Positions 25,288-33,374 of a DNA stretch of 64,000 nt are shown one piece after another. The notes below the pieces were generated by a model, which saw only the letters and a program-made list of their open reading frames with translations, was not told the origin of the DNA and made no database searches. Location: assembly GCA_900768535.1 (NCBI GenBank), contig CAAGDE010000026.1, positions 1-64,000 of the forward strand, in the 5' to 3' direction. The DNA comes from Clostridia bacterium (GTDB lineage Bacteria > Bacillota > Clostridia > Oscillospirales > CAG-272). How positions within the stretch are numbered: the stretch's first letter is position 1; every line of letters starts with the position of its first letter. A program made the translations under genes and the position numbers.

Positions 25288-26493
25288 ATGGGATTGTTCA
25301 AGCTGTTCAAAAAAGACAAAAAGAAAAATGAGCAGGAGGCTCCTGCCGTGCCGGAAACGCCGGCTGTCAAAAAAGAAGAGCCTGTCGCCCAGCCCCCGAA
25401 AGCGGAGGTCAAGGAAGCGCCGAAGCCGGAAGCGGCGGCATCGGCAAAGGCACCGGAAAAACCGGCAGTCAAGCCTGCCGCGAAACCCGCCGCAAAGCCC
25501 GCAGTCAAGGTTCAGGTGAAGCCTGCCTCTGCAGGAACGGCTGCCCCGAAGAAGCCTGCAGCCGCCGCACAGCCGGTCAGGAAAGCCGCCCCTGCCGCAG
25601 CCCGTACATCGTCTGTTCCGGTTCGTCAGGTCGGCAGACCTTTCTTCGTAACCACCGAGGATGACATCCGTATTGCCTTCGATGAAGCCATTGCCGCCGC
25701 GGAGGAGGAGATCGCCGCAAACGGAGCCAAGGCTGTCGGTAAATACGAGTTCAACCTGGAGGTGGACGGCTACCACTTCTACCTCATCGCCAACAACGGT
25801 CAGGTGCTGTTCGACAGCCCCAGCTTCACCACCCTGCTTGGCGCGCTCAACGGCATCAAAACCTTCAAAAAGACCGTTGCAGGTACCGAGTTCGCCATCA
25901 AGAAGGATAAGTATGACCGTTACCGCTTCATCCTTGCCAATAAGTATTACGGCGAGAACTACAGCACCAAGGATCAGTGCCTGAAGTGTGCCGAGTCGGT
26001 AAAGAATTTTGCAAACAACGCCCGCATCATCCGCTACAAGCCGGAAGCCGATGCCATTGCCGCGTTTGAAGCCGCAAAGAGCACCAAGCGCACGCCCGAC
26101 AGCATCAACTGGGAGCAGATCGCAAAAGCGGAAGCCGCCGCCAAGAAGACGGGAAAGTTTGAGATCGTCCGGGAAGAGGACGGCGAGTACAGCTTCTATC
26201 TGCTTGCCAATAACGGACAGATCCTCTATTCCAGCCGCTACTATGCCAGCGAGGTCGCCTGCCGCAAGGGTGTGGAATCCTTCAAGCGTGCCGCCTACGT
26301 CGGGAACTTCTTCGTGGACCGCGACAAATTCGGCAACTTCCGGTATGTCCTGAAGAACATCGGCTCTGCGCCGAGCTTTATCGGTGAGTCCTACGACAAC
26401 AAGCCGCAGTGTGAAAAAATCATCGAGTCGGTCCGGAACTTTATTGTCACCGCAACCGTTGAGGTCGAGGGCGCGGACGGTCAGGAAAGCTGA
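25288..26493 (+). CDS. DUF1508 (YegP-like) protein with long Ala/Pro/Lys-rich N-terminus
   Basis: A 401-residue cytoplasmic protein. Residues about 15-115 are a disordered, Ala/Pro/Lys-rich stretch with repeated KPAA/KPAV units. After it come two pairs of DUF1508-type repeats with the family motif (H/S)FYLIANNGQVLF near 165 and FYLLANNGQILYSS near 315, each followed by a second half (YDRYRFILANKYYGENY; FGNFRYVLKNIGSAP). Proteins of this family are usually 60-110 residues and of unknown role. The start follows TGGAGGGTG. It is single-gene, with its own promoter and terminator. Confidence 0.8.
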   Translation: MGLFKLFKKDKKKNEQEAPAVPETPAVKKEEPVAQPPKAEVKEAPKPEAAASAKAPEKPAVKPAAKPAAKPAVKVQVKPASAGTAAPKKPAAAAQPVRKAAPAAARTSSVPVRQVGRPFFVTTEDDIRIAFDEAIAAAEEEIAANGAKAVGKYEFNLEVDGYHFYLIANNGQVLFDSPSFTTLLGALNGIKTFKKTVAGTEFAIKKDKYDRYRFILANKYYGENYSTKDQCLKCAESVKNFANNARIIRYKPEADAIAAFEAAKSTKRTPDSINWEQIAKAEAAAKKTGKFEIVREEDGEYSFYLLANNGQILYSSRYYASEVACRKGVESFKRAAYVGNFFVDRDKFGNFRYVLKNIGSAPSFIGESYDNKPQCEKIIESVRNFIVTATVEVEGADGQES

Positions 26494-26512
26494 TCTCCCC
26501 TCTCCCCCATCC

Positions 26513-26546
26513 AATCCCTTCCGCATCTTGCGGAAGGGATTTTTTT
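26513..26546 (+). terminator. terminator of the DUF1508 gene
   Basis: AATCCCTTCCGCA pairs with TGCGGAAGGGATT around three bases, then a run of T. Confidence 0.85.
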
Positions 26547-26632
26547 GCGCCCCGATTCGACAGAATGCACACCTTTTCGGCGAAAGAATACACTGGTAAC
26601 AGCGGTACAAACCGCGGGAAAGGAAAAATACG

Positions 26633-26878
26633 ATGAACAGAAGCTATCAGAACAACGTCTTCAGACCGGGATACCGTATACCGACCGGTCATGCGACACC
26701 GGCAATGTCCGGCGGATGCACCTGCCCGGTCCCGAAGCCGGAGTCAGGCAGGTCGCTCGCCATGGCATATGTCCCCGATCAAAAATTTGAGAATCTGTAC
26801 CCGGCGGCGGACGCATTGCGGCACGGCACACTGTTTGCCGCGCTGGATCTCCCCTATTGTGCAGGAGGTGGACGGTGA
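26633..26878 (+). CDS. cotJA: spore coat-associated protein CotJA
   Basis: An 81-residue protein whose second half is the CotJA signature (MAYVPDQKFENLYPAADALR, HGTLFAALDLPY). CotJA is part of the CotJ operon expressed in the mother cell during spore formation. A sequence AATACACT about 45 bases upstream resembles a sigma-E -10 box, but I see no convincing -35. Its TGA overlaps the ATG of cotJB. Confidence 0.9.
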   Translation: MNRSYQNNVFRPGYRIPTGHATPAMSGGCTCPVPKPESGRSLAMAYVPDQKFENLYPAADALRHGTLFAALDLPYCAGGGR

Positions 26879-27153
26879 TGGGATGCATGGGAGAAAACCG
26901 ATCGGAGCAAAGCGTGCTCTTTGCCCGGATCACGCAGGTCAGCTTCGTGATGGACGATCTGCGGCTGTTCCTCGACACGCACCCGGAGCAGTGCGAAGCG
27001 CTTGCAATGTACGCAGAGAACAGAAAGCTCCGGGAGGAACTGATCGACACCTACACGGCAAAGTACGGTCCGCTGAAGGCATACAGCGCCGGCGGCAGTA
27101 CCGAATGGAACTGGACGAACGCCCCGATGCCGTGGGAAAGTGAGGCAAACTGA
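26878..27153 (+). CDS. cotJB: spore coat peptide assembly protein CotJB
   Basis: A 91-residue protein with the CotJB pattern: FARITQVSFVMDDLRLFLDT, then HPE, and KYGPLKAY followed by W-x-W near the end (EWNWTNAPMPWE). The start is the ATG at 26878 in the TGATG overlap with cotJA, with GGAGGTG upstream inside cotJA; its stop overlaps the ATG of cotJC by one base. Coupled translation of all three is likely. Confidence 0.9.
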   Translation: MGCMGENRSEQSVLFARITQVSFVMDDLRLFLDTHPEQCEALAMYAENRKLREELIDTYTAKYGPLKAYSAGGSTEWNWTNAPMPWESEAN

Positions 27154-27785
27154 TGTGGGAATATGAAAAGAGACTGCAGTTTCCGGTAAAAATCAAAAAT
27201 CCGGACGCAAGAGCCGCAAAGATCATCATCTCCCAGTACGGGGGACCGGACGGAGAGCTTGGCGCCTCCCTCCGCTATCTCTCCCAACGCTTCGCCATGC
27301 CCTACCCCCGCGTGTCAGGATTGCTGACCGATATCGGCACGGAAGAACTGGCACATTTGGAGATGATCGGGGCGATTGTGCATCAGTTGACGCGGAATCT
27401 GACGCCGGAGCAGATCAAGGCTCAGGGCTTTGACGCTTACTTTGTCGACTTCACGACCGGTGTCTATCCGCAGTCCGCAGGCGGGGCGCCCTTCAGTGCC
27501 ATGACGCTTGCATCCAAGGGCGATCCCATTACGGATCTGACCGAGGATATGGCTGCCGAGCAAAAGGCTCGCACGACCTATGACAACATTCTGAGCCTTG
27601 TGGATGATCCCGATATCATTGCTCCCATTCGGTTTTTACGGGAGCGCGAGGTTGTCCACTTCCAGCGTTTTGGCGAGGCGCTCGGCATGGTGCGCGATCA
27701 CCTCGACTCCAAAAATTATTACAGCTTCAACCCGGCATTTCCAAACGGCTGCCGATGCCGAAACGGAAATCTCACCCGCCCTTGA
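27153..27785 (+). CDS. cotJC: CotJC, manganese catalase-type spore coat protein
   Basis: A 210-residue member of the manganese catalase family (dimanganese four-helix proteins that break down hydrogen peroxide). It starts MWEYEKRLQFPVKIKNPDAR and has the metal-ligand motifs GTEELAHLEM (Glu and His) and EREVVHFQRFGE (second set). It ends YSFNPAFPNGC, typical of CotJC. It is the last gene of the cotJ operon, followed by a strong terminator. Confidence 0.95.
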   Translation: MWEYEKRLQFPVKIKNPDARAAKIIISQYGGPDGELGASLRYLSQRFAMPYPRVSGLLTDIGTEELAHLEMIGAIVHQLTRNLTPEQIKAQGFDAYFVDFTTGVYPQSAGGAPFSAMTLASKGDPITDLTEDMAAEQKARTTYDNILSLVDDPDIIAPIRFLREREVVHFQRFGEALGMVRDHLDSKNYYSFNPAFPNGCRCRNGNLTRP

Positions 27786-27795
27786 GTCAAGACAA

Positions 27796-27828
27796 AAGCA
27801 CCCATCGAAGATTTTTCGATGGGTGCTT
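27796..27828 (+). terminator. terminator of cotJABC
   Basis: AAGCACCCATCGAA pairs perfectly with TTCGATGGGTGCTT around a five-base loop. Confidence 0.8.
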
Positions 27829-27897
27829 CGGGTGTCCGTCATGAAAGCCTGAAATACTGACCTTCATGTCCGTTCCGAATATGTATTTGTCTTGGGT

Positions 27898-28661
27898 TCA
27901 GTCAAACAGATCCTGATCTTCCTTGTACTGATCGGCATCTGCGGGCGCTTTGATTTCCTCGGTTTTATTGATGCTGTTGACTTCCATCAGAATGTCCATC
28001 TCGGCATCGACCTTCTGTCCCATCACGGAAAGAGACATCTTGAAGGTCAGACGCAGATCCGTGACCTGATCCTTTTTGTCAAAGGAAACGGTCATCGCCA
28101 CGTCCTTGACGGAGACAGAGCCGGCGGCTGTCGTCTCATCTCCGGAGCGTCTGCCATACTATCGGTAATCTTCTTGATTGCGGAGTCGGAGAGAGCCGTG
28201 GTGATGGTCTTCTTGCCGTCCTTCTTTTCGACCTTGACATCCTTCAGGTCCGCCTCGGTGATCGTCGGGAACATATCGTCCGGGGCGACCGAGCTGTCCC
28301 CTCCGAGTGCCTTCAATGCATCCTCCTCGGAGACGGCACTCTTTGTTTTCATGGATTCCCCGCCCAGCGTAATGCTGTTGTAAAGGATCCCGTCAACATA
28401 CACGATATTGAGCATATCCGAGGTCATGGAAAAGTTTTTCCCATTCATCTTGACATTTACAACGGTCGTAGTCGTGTTGGAAGTCGAGCCGCCCAGATTC
28501 ATCTTCGCCGTTGTCGTCATTTTCACATCCGCACTTTTCGCTTCTGTGAACGTCTTTACACCTTTGGTATAGAGATCATAGGCAGAGGCATCACAGGAGG
28601 TCAGAGCGAGCGCAGAAAAGGCACAGAGGAGCGCTAACAGGAGGGCAATTGTCTTTTTCAT
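27898..28661 (-). pseudogene. lipoprotein gene broken by a one-base frameshift
   Basis: The 5' part encodes MKKTIALLLALLCAFSALAL and lipobox LTSC, then a beta-rich body with many Thr and Lys (VKMTTTAKMNLGGSTSNTTT), like DUF6612-type or LppX-like small lipoproteins. At about 28137-28143 the frame ends in SMADAPEMRRQ...; the next frame continues the protein naturally with ETTAAGSVSVKDVAMTVSFD to the stop at 27898. Restoring one G (GAGGATGAG for GAGATGAG) would give a single 253-residue lipoprotein. It is either a recent mutation or a sequencing error. Confidence 0.75.
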
Positions 28662-28711
28662 GATGGGTATCCTTTCAGATTTTGTTTTTTCTTTCCTAAG
28701 AAAGTAATCAC

Positions 28712-28740
28712 AGTATATCATATTTTCGTTAAAATGTCAA
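28712..28740 (-). promoter_or_regulatory. promoter of the frameshifted lipoprotein
   Basis: On the minus strand TTGACA (28735-28740) and TATACT (28712-28717), 17 bp apart. Confidence 0.75.
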
Positions 28741-28838
28741 TGGCATCCTTCCATCATTTACATTTTGTTAACATATATGAAACCGCGCTCATTGTAAACG
28801 CCGGGTTGAATCCGTTTCGCGCAGGGTTCAGCTTCCAT

Positions 28839-29465
28839 TCAGAACAGCTGTCCCGGCAGCTGCTTCTTTTGCTTGGGCGGGAAGGTGGATTCGTATCGGG
28901 CGAAGGCTTCGGAATGCTGCTCGCAGACGAAATAGCCTTCCGGATCGCGGTAGGTGCCGCTGATGCCGTCAAGGAAGCCCGGCGTCAGCTCCCGGATCAG
29001 GAAATAGTCCGCGTCCGGGTCATCGGCGTAGCGGATTCCCTTGGTCTTTGCGGGGACAAAGCCGGATTTCCCGTAAAACAGAATATTTCCGGTCACGGCG
29101 AGCGCACCGGCGCCCATCTCCTTTGCCAGCTCCATGGAATGATCCAGCAGTCGCTTCCCGTAGCCCCGGCGCTGAGATGCCGGGGCGATGCAGATCGGTC
29201 CGAAGGTCATGATGGGCACGCTTTGTCCGTTGTCACACCGGATCTCCGAGCGCACGTAGATGACCTGACCGATCATCTCCCCGTCCCGCTCCATGACAAG
29301 ATCCAATTCCGGCACAAATGCGGGATCGCTCCGGTAGCAGTGCAGAACATAATGCTCCGTACAGCCCGGACGGTATACGTTCCAGAAGGATTCGCGCGTC
29401 AGCTCCTCGGTCCTTCTGTAATCCGCTTCCCCCTCGCGGCGAATGATGAATTTGTTTTCCGACAT
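28839..29465 (-). CDS. GNAT-family N-acetyltransferase
   Basis: A 208-residue acetyl-CoA-dependent acyltransferase. The core is FGPICIAPASQRRGYGKRLL (the acetyl-CoA-binding R/Q-x-x-G-x-G/A loop) preceded by the beta strand VIYVRSEIRC; LAVTGNILFYGKSGFVP is the C-terminal core. The substrate is unknown. I chose the ATG at 29465 because it follows AGGAGTG. Its promoter carries two TetR-type operators, so it is probably induced by a small molecule. Confidence 0.8.
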   Translation of the reverse strand: MSENKFIIRREGEADYRRTEELTRESFWNVYRPGCTEHYVLHCYRSDPAFVPELDLVMERDGEMIGQVIYVRSEIRCDNGQSVPIMTFGPICIAPASQRRGYGKRLLDHSMELAKEMGAGALAVTGNILFYGKSGFVPAKTKGIRYADDPDADYFLIRELTPGFLDGISGTYRDPEGYFVCEQHSEAFARYESTFPPKQKKQLPGQLF

Positions 29466-29539
29466 GGTAAACACTCCTTCCCGTCTGTCAATCCGTAAAG
29501 TGTCCGGCGGCAGGGGCTTTTATTTCTCCCCTCTAAAAA

Positions 29540-29589
29540 AGTGACCGCTCGGTAACTTATATTATAGCTACCGATCGGTCACTTGTCAA
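29540..29589 (-). promoter_or_regulatory. acetyltransferase promoter with two TetR-type operators
   Basis: On the minus strand TTGACA (29584-29589) and TATAAT (29561-29566) are 17 bp apart. The spacer is filled by a site centred on ACCGATCGGT (29570-29579); a second site, ACCGCTCGGT (29544-29553), lies just after the -10. The centres are 26 bp apart. Both extend outward to GTGACCG/CGGTCAC half-sites. This is the layout of a repressor that blocks polymerase. No tetR gene adjoins. Confidence 0.75.
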
Positions 29590-29845
29590 GAGGGTTTCGA
29601 ATTTTTTTTTGAAGATTTTTTCGCAAGGTCCGGTCCCATCATGAATCGGTCAAAGGCTTTCCGAAAAATTCCTGATTTTTATATAAAAATAATTCACAAT
29701 CTTTTTCTTTGGAAACTGTTCGAAATGACGAAATCAAACCGAAAACTATGTCAAAATTGCCATTTTCAGGAGAAACAATTTGACAAATCCTCCAAATCAG
29801 AACGGTTCTTGTTGAAAGATGTCAAAAAAATCTTTCAAAAAAGCA
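29590..29845. other. AT-rich gap with no gene
   Basis: Between the acetyltransferase promoter and the sigma-factor promoter I see no reading frame with a ribosome binding site. The stretch is clearly more AT-rich than its surroundings. Confidence 0.5.
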
Positions 29846-29873
29846 TTGACATTATGCATTTATGTGATATAAT
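29846..29873 (+). promoter_or_regulatory. promoter of the sigma-factor gene
   Basis: TTGACA (29846-29851) and TATAAT (29868-29873), 16 bp apart. Confidence 0.75.
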
Positions 29874-29987
29874 ATTAACAGTAGATGAAATCAGGATCGG
29901 CTCCCCGCGTTGGCATCGGTTTGTTGTCAGAGGGCAGAAACCGAAAGACCAATCGGAGAGCTTTTTTATCGGAGGAATTCCCACAGC

Positions 29988-30584
29988 ATGAACACGACCC
30001 GGCAGGAGCCGACAGAGAACGAACCGAATGACCGTGTTGCCGGGCTGATCCGGTCAGCACAGGACGGAGACGAGGCCGCATTTGAGGAGCTGTTCCGCAG
30101 CTATCGCCCCATGATCGCACGGCTGGTTGACAGATATGCCGTCGAGGGGGCTCCGGAAGCGGAGCTTTGGTCGGATGCGATTGATGCCTTTACCGCCGCC
30201 GTATCGCACTTTGACCCGGAGCAGACCGGTGTAACATTCGGGCTCTACGCGCAGATCTGCATCGGGAACCGGCTCATCAGTGCCTGGCGTTCCTTCCGGC
30301 GGGTCTCCTCCCCGGTCTCACTGGATGAAATCGATCCCGATTCTCTGCGTGCCGGCGAGGAAAGCGACCCCGCGCATTCCGTGCTGGAGGCAGAACGCTA
30401 TGCGGATCTCTGCCGGAAAATGGAGGCGATCCTCTCCCCTGCCGAGCGCAGGGTCTGGATGCTGTTCATCTCCGGGCTGACCGCCGGGCAGATTGCAGAA
30501 CGGCTGGGAACCGACAGAAAATCGGTGGAAAATGCGTTGTTCCGTTCCAGGCGCAAGCTGCGCGAAAGCTTCCGGGAGCACTGA
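29988..30584 (+). CDS. RNA polymerase sigma factor, sigma-70 family
   Basis: A 198-residue sigma factor. Region 2 is RSAQDGDEAAFEELFRSYRP through LWSDAIDAFTAAVSHFDPEQ, GVTFGLYAQICIGNRLI; region 4 is LSPAERRVWMLFISGLTAGQ, IAERLGTDRKSVENALFRSR, KLRE. The region-2 wording is like SigH and other small sporulation/stationary sigma factors, but regions 1 and 3 are absent, so it may be an independent alternative sigma. I chose the ATG at 29988 with GGAGG upstream (long 12-base spacing). A zinc-ribbon gene follows at 126 bases and may be cotranscribed. Confidence 0.75.
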   Translation: MNTTRQEPTENEPNDRVAGLIRSAQDGDEAAFEELFRSYRPMIARLVDRYAVEGAPEAELWSDAIDAFTAAVSHFDPEQTGVTFGLYAQICIGNRLISAWRSFRRVSSPVSLDEIDPDSLRAGEESDPAHSVLEAERYADLCRKMEAILSPAERRVWMLFISGLTAGQIAERLGTDRKSVENALFRSRRKLRESFREH

Positions 30585-30709
30585 GGCTTCCGGCAATCAG
30601 GTTGATATGTTCCTTTCGTCCAATCAGGACAGCTCGCAGGAGCAGATGCAGGTGAAAATCCGGCAAGGGGCAAAAATAAATCTTTATCTGACAAGAGAGG
30701 GTAAACACA

Positions 30710-31030
30710 ATGTTCCAGGATGAAAACTACGACGCGGTAAATGACAACGAGTTTGTTGATGAGACCTTGGTCTGCAAGGAATGCGGCAAAGAATTTGTAT
30801 TCACCGCCGGTGAGCAGAGATTCTATGCCGAAAAAGGCTTCATGAACAAACCGAAGGCTTGCAAGGCTTGCCGGGACGCCAAGAAAAACGGCGGCAAGGC
30901 TCCCCGCGAGTACTTCACGGCTGTCTGTGCGGACTGCGGCGGCGAGGCAAAGCTGACCTTCCAGCCGTCCAATGACAGACCGGTCTACTGCAGCGCCTGC
31001 TTTGAGCGTCACCGCCAGGAGCAGGGCTGA
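30710..31030 (+). CDS. zinc-ribbon protein (two CxxC pairs, repeated)
   Basis: A 106-residue protein with two zinc ribbons. The first is CKECGKEFVFTAGEQRFYAE, KGFMNKPKACKACR; the second is CADCGGEAKLTFQPSNDRPV, YCSACFERH. This is the common Firmicutes 'zinc-ribbon domain' family of unknown function (CxxC-x17-20-CxxC). No catalytic motif is seen. It may share a transcript with the sigma factor just upstream. Confidence 0.75.
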   Translation: MFQDENYDAVNDNEFVDETLVCKECGKEFVFTAGEQRFYAEKGFMNKPKACKACRDAKKNGGKAPREYFTAVCADCGGEAKLTFQPSNDRPVYCSACFERHRQEQG

Positions 31031-31093
31031 TCGCGCACCGTCATCCGCTGTATCGGAGTCTTCACGGTTTATCCTGAATATGAAGATATAGTC

Positions 31094-31140
31094 CCGAAAA
31101 CGGACTGTCTTTCCGGCGAAGGAAGGGCAGTCCGTTTCGG
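31094..31140. terminator. hairpin after the zinc-ribbon gene
   Basis: CCGAAAACGGACTG pairs with CAGTCCGTTTCGG, one A bulged, loop of 20 bases. There is no T-run after it, so its action as a terminator is uncertain. Confidence 0.4.
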
Positions 31141-31173
31141 TTAAACGCCCAAAGACAAGAGCGGGTGTGTTTG

Positions 31174-31716
31174 TTATTCGGCGGTGACGGGGGTGTAGTC
31201 ATGTTCGACTGCCGGGAGGAATCGGTCGGTCAGGTCGCGGACCCGCAACCGCAGGCTGGAGGTATTGATACAGGGATGGCATCCGACCCACTCCGAGGAA
31301 AGAATATCCCGGTCAATCAACAGGCGCACCCGCCCCGCTCTGTCGTTCATCAGCCCCAGGACGCTGACCGAGCCGGGGGTCAGCCCAAGCAGCTCCGGCA
31401 GGCGTTCCTCCGGCGCAAAGGACAGCCTTGCGGACCCGATCTGCGCGGAGATATCCTTTGTGCGGAACCGCTTATCCTCACGCAGCATCAACAGGTAAAA
31501 GGCGGTCTGCTGCGTGTTGCAGAGGAACAGATTTTTGCAGATGACCGCCGGAGCCAGCACCCGGTCGATTTCCGCGCACGCCTCCATGGTGAATGCCGCC
31601 TCATGATCCACCCGCCCGTAGGAGATTCCCAACCGGTCAAGCAGATCGTAGACCGCAACCTCCCGCTCCAGCCGTCCGGAAGTGTCGGACGGTCTTCCGG
31701 TTTCCAAGCTCAACAC
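31174..31716 (-). CDS. prolyl-tRNA editing protein (YbaK/ProX-type deacylase)
   Basis: A 180-residue protein of the YbaK/ProX superfamily, which hydrolyses mischarged aminoacyl-tRNA (Ala- or Cys-tRNA-Pro). The features are VDHEAAFTMEAC near residue 37, ICKNLFLCN with the catalytic-site Lys, KRFRTKDISAQIG and GSVSVLGLMND...IDRDI followed by VGCHPCINTSSL, the family's C-terminal signature. It starts with GTG at 31716 after AGGAAGTG. It is a stand-alone gene. Confidence 0.85.
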   Translation of the reverse strand: MLSLETGRPSDTSGRLEREVAVYDLLDRLGISYGRVDHEAAFTMEACAEIDRVLAPAVICKNLFLCNTQQTAFYLLMLREDKRFRTKDISAQIGSARLSFAPEERLPELLGLTPGSVSVLGLMNDRAGRVRLLIDRDILSSEWVGCHPCINTSSLRLRVRDLTDRFLPAVEHDYTPVTAE

Positions 31717-31746
31717 GATAACACTTCCTTTTAATGAATATTTCGG

Positions 31747-33345
31747 TTACTTTTCCGGGGCGCTCCCCCGTTTTTTTTCGGCCGCATACAGCACCGCCTG
31801 GGATATCGGCAGGGCGAGGAGCAGCACAATCAGGAGACTGACAAACAGATTGCCGATCACCGTATAGAGCGTCTGCGTGCTCCGGAAGATCACGGAACGG
31901 ACCTCCATCCCCGTCTCCAGAGCGCCGATCTGCGCGGTGGAGCTTCCGTCCGGCAGGATCACATCCGAAATTCCCGTGTTCGCCGCGCGCAGATATGTGC
32001 GTCCGGTTTCGATGGCGCGCAGCTGTGCCTGATACAGGTGCTGTCTGACCGCCGCCGAATCGTAGAACCAGGAGTCGTTGCTGGAGATCACCATCAGTGC
32101 CGCGCCGTCCCGCACGCTTTCGGCAGCCAGCTGTTCGTAGATGGAGTCAAAGCAGATCAGCGAACCGATCCTTCCCCATTCCGTTTCGAACAGCCCGGAA
32201 TCCGCGCCCGGTGTGAGATCGTCATCCAGCGCCGACAGCTCGGCAAGCGGCGGAATCAGCGCGGTAATCAGTCTCCGCAGGGGGACATATTCCCCGAACG
32301 GCACCAAATGCCGCTTGTCGTAGCGCGCTTCACCGTCAAATCCGCCCTCCGGCGTAATCAGGAAGAGCGAGTTGTACTCCCGTCCCTCGCTGTCGGTCCA
32401 CAGCGCACCGACAATCAGGGTGGCATCACAGTCGCGGGAGAGCGTCTCCAGCCATGCAGTCAGCGTTTCGCGTCCCCGCAGATTATACGGCAGTGCGGTC
32501 TCGGGCCAGACAATCAGCCGGGCACCCGCCTTTGCCGCCTCCCGTGTCATTCCGCCGTAGATTTCCAGCGTATTCTGATAGCTGTCCTCGCTCCATTTGT
32601 CGTGCGAGTTGATGTTGCCCTGAATGACGGCGGCGGTGACTGCGCTTTGCTCCTTGCACGGGCGGAATCGCGGGATCAGACCGAGCAGCAGATTGGTCAC
32701 GAACAGTCCGGCTGCCACCGATGCACACAGCACCCGCCGGGGCGACGTCAGAATCGCCATGGCAAGCAGGGCGTTGACCGCAACCAGCAGGAAGGTGACG
32801 AAATAGGAGCCGAACAGCGCGGCACTCTGCAGAACCGGGAGCATTTTGATCTGCCCCAGGGACAGCCGCCCCCACGGAACGCCGGTCCATGCCAGGGTGG
32901 ATGACCACTCGAACACGACCCACAGCGCCGCAAGCAGGAACGGCTTGGTCAGAGGGTACCGCCGCACCGCGCGCGTCCGGCACAGCGCCGCAAAGCCAAG
33001 AAAGATCAGCCCGCCGGGAATCGCCTGCAGGAGCGTCAGCCCCAGCCAGCCGGCAATGACAACCGCCACCGATGCGGCATTGCCCAGCCCGACAAAATCC
33101 AGCGGATAGAGGTAGACAAACCAGTGATACAGAACAAAATAGAAGACGAATACGGTCAGGAAGCCATAGCCGTAGGCTTTCCGCAAAGACAGCCCCCCGT
33201 CCGTCAGGCGGAACAGCGCCACGGCAACGGGAATCAGCGTGAACCACTCCAGAAAGCCGACCTGCGGCACAATCAGCGTCAGGGCGGTCAGTGCCGCGCC
33301 GAGGGCAAACCATCCGCGCGTTTTCCGTTTTTCCTGCTTTGTCAT
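31747..33345 (-). CDS. lnt: apolipoprotein N-acyltransferase
   Basis: A 532-residue integral membrane enzyme that adds the third acyl chain to lipoproteins. It has about six N-terminal membrane segments, a periplasm-side nitrilase-type domain with the catalytic triad Glu282 (WPETALPY), Lys344 (RYDKRHLVPFGEYVP) and Cys398 (GSLICFDSIYE), and a final membrane helix. Lnt is standard in Gram-negatives but rare in Firmicutes, where other acyltransferases usually act; it suggests triacylated lipoproteins here, and this window encodes several lipoproteins. I chose the ATG at 33345 after GGAGAGGAGG. It is 29 bases from a pseudouridine synthase gene in the same direction. Confidence 0.85.
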   Translation of the reverse strand: MTKQEKRKTRGWFALGAALTALTLIVPQVGFLEWFTLIPVAVALFRLTDGGLSLRKAYGYGFLTVFVFYFVLYHWFVYLYPLDFVGLGNAASVAVVIAGWLGLTLLQAIPGGLIFLGFAALCRTRAVRRYPLTKPFLLAALWVVFEWSSTLAWTGVPWGRLSLGQIKMLPVLQSAALFGSYFVTFLLVAVNALLAMAILTSPRRVLCASVAAGLFVTNLLLGLIPRFRPCKEQSAVTAAVIQGNINSHDKWSEDSYQNTLEIYGGMTREAAKAGARLIVWPETALPYNLRGRETLTAWLETLSRDCDATLIVGALWTDSEGREYNSLFLITPEGGFDGEARYDKRHLVPFGEYVPLRRLITALIPPLAELSALDDDLTPGADSGLFETEWGRIGSLICFDSIYEQLAAESVRDGAALMVISSNDSWFYDSAAVRQHLYQAQLRAIETGRTYLRAANTGISDVILPDGSSTAQIGALETGMEVRSVIFRSTQTLYTVIGNLFVSLLIVLLLALPISQAVLYAAEKKRGSAPEK

Positions 33346-33374
33346 CCTTCCGTTCCTCCTCTCCGTGTCATCCT

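Noticed and set aside
25267..26610. 447-codon minus-strand frame
   Set aside because: It is antisense to the DUF1508 gene and consists of Arg/Leu/Gly-rich shadow sequence.
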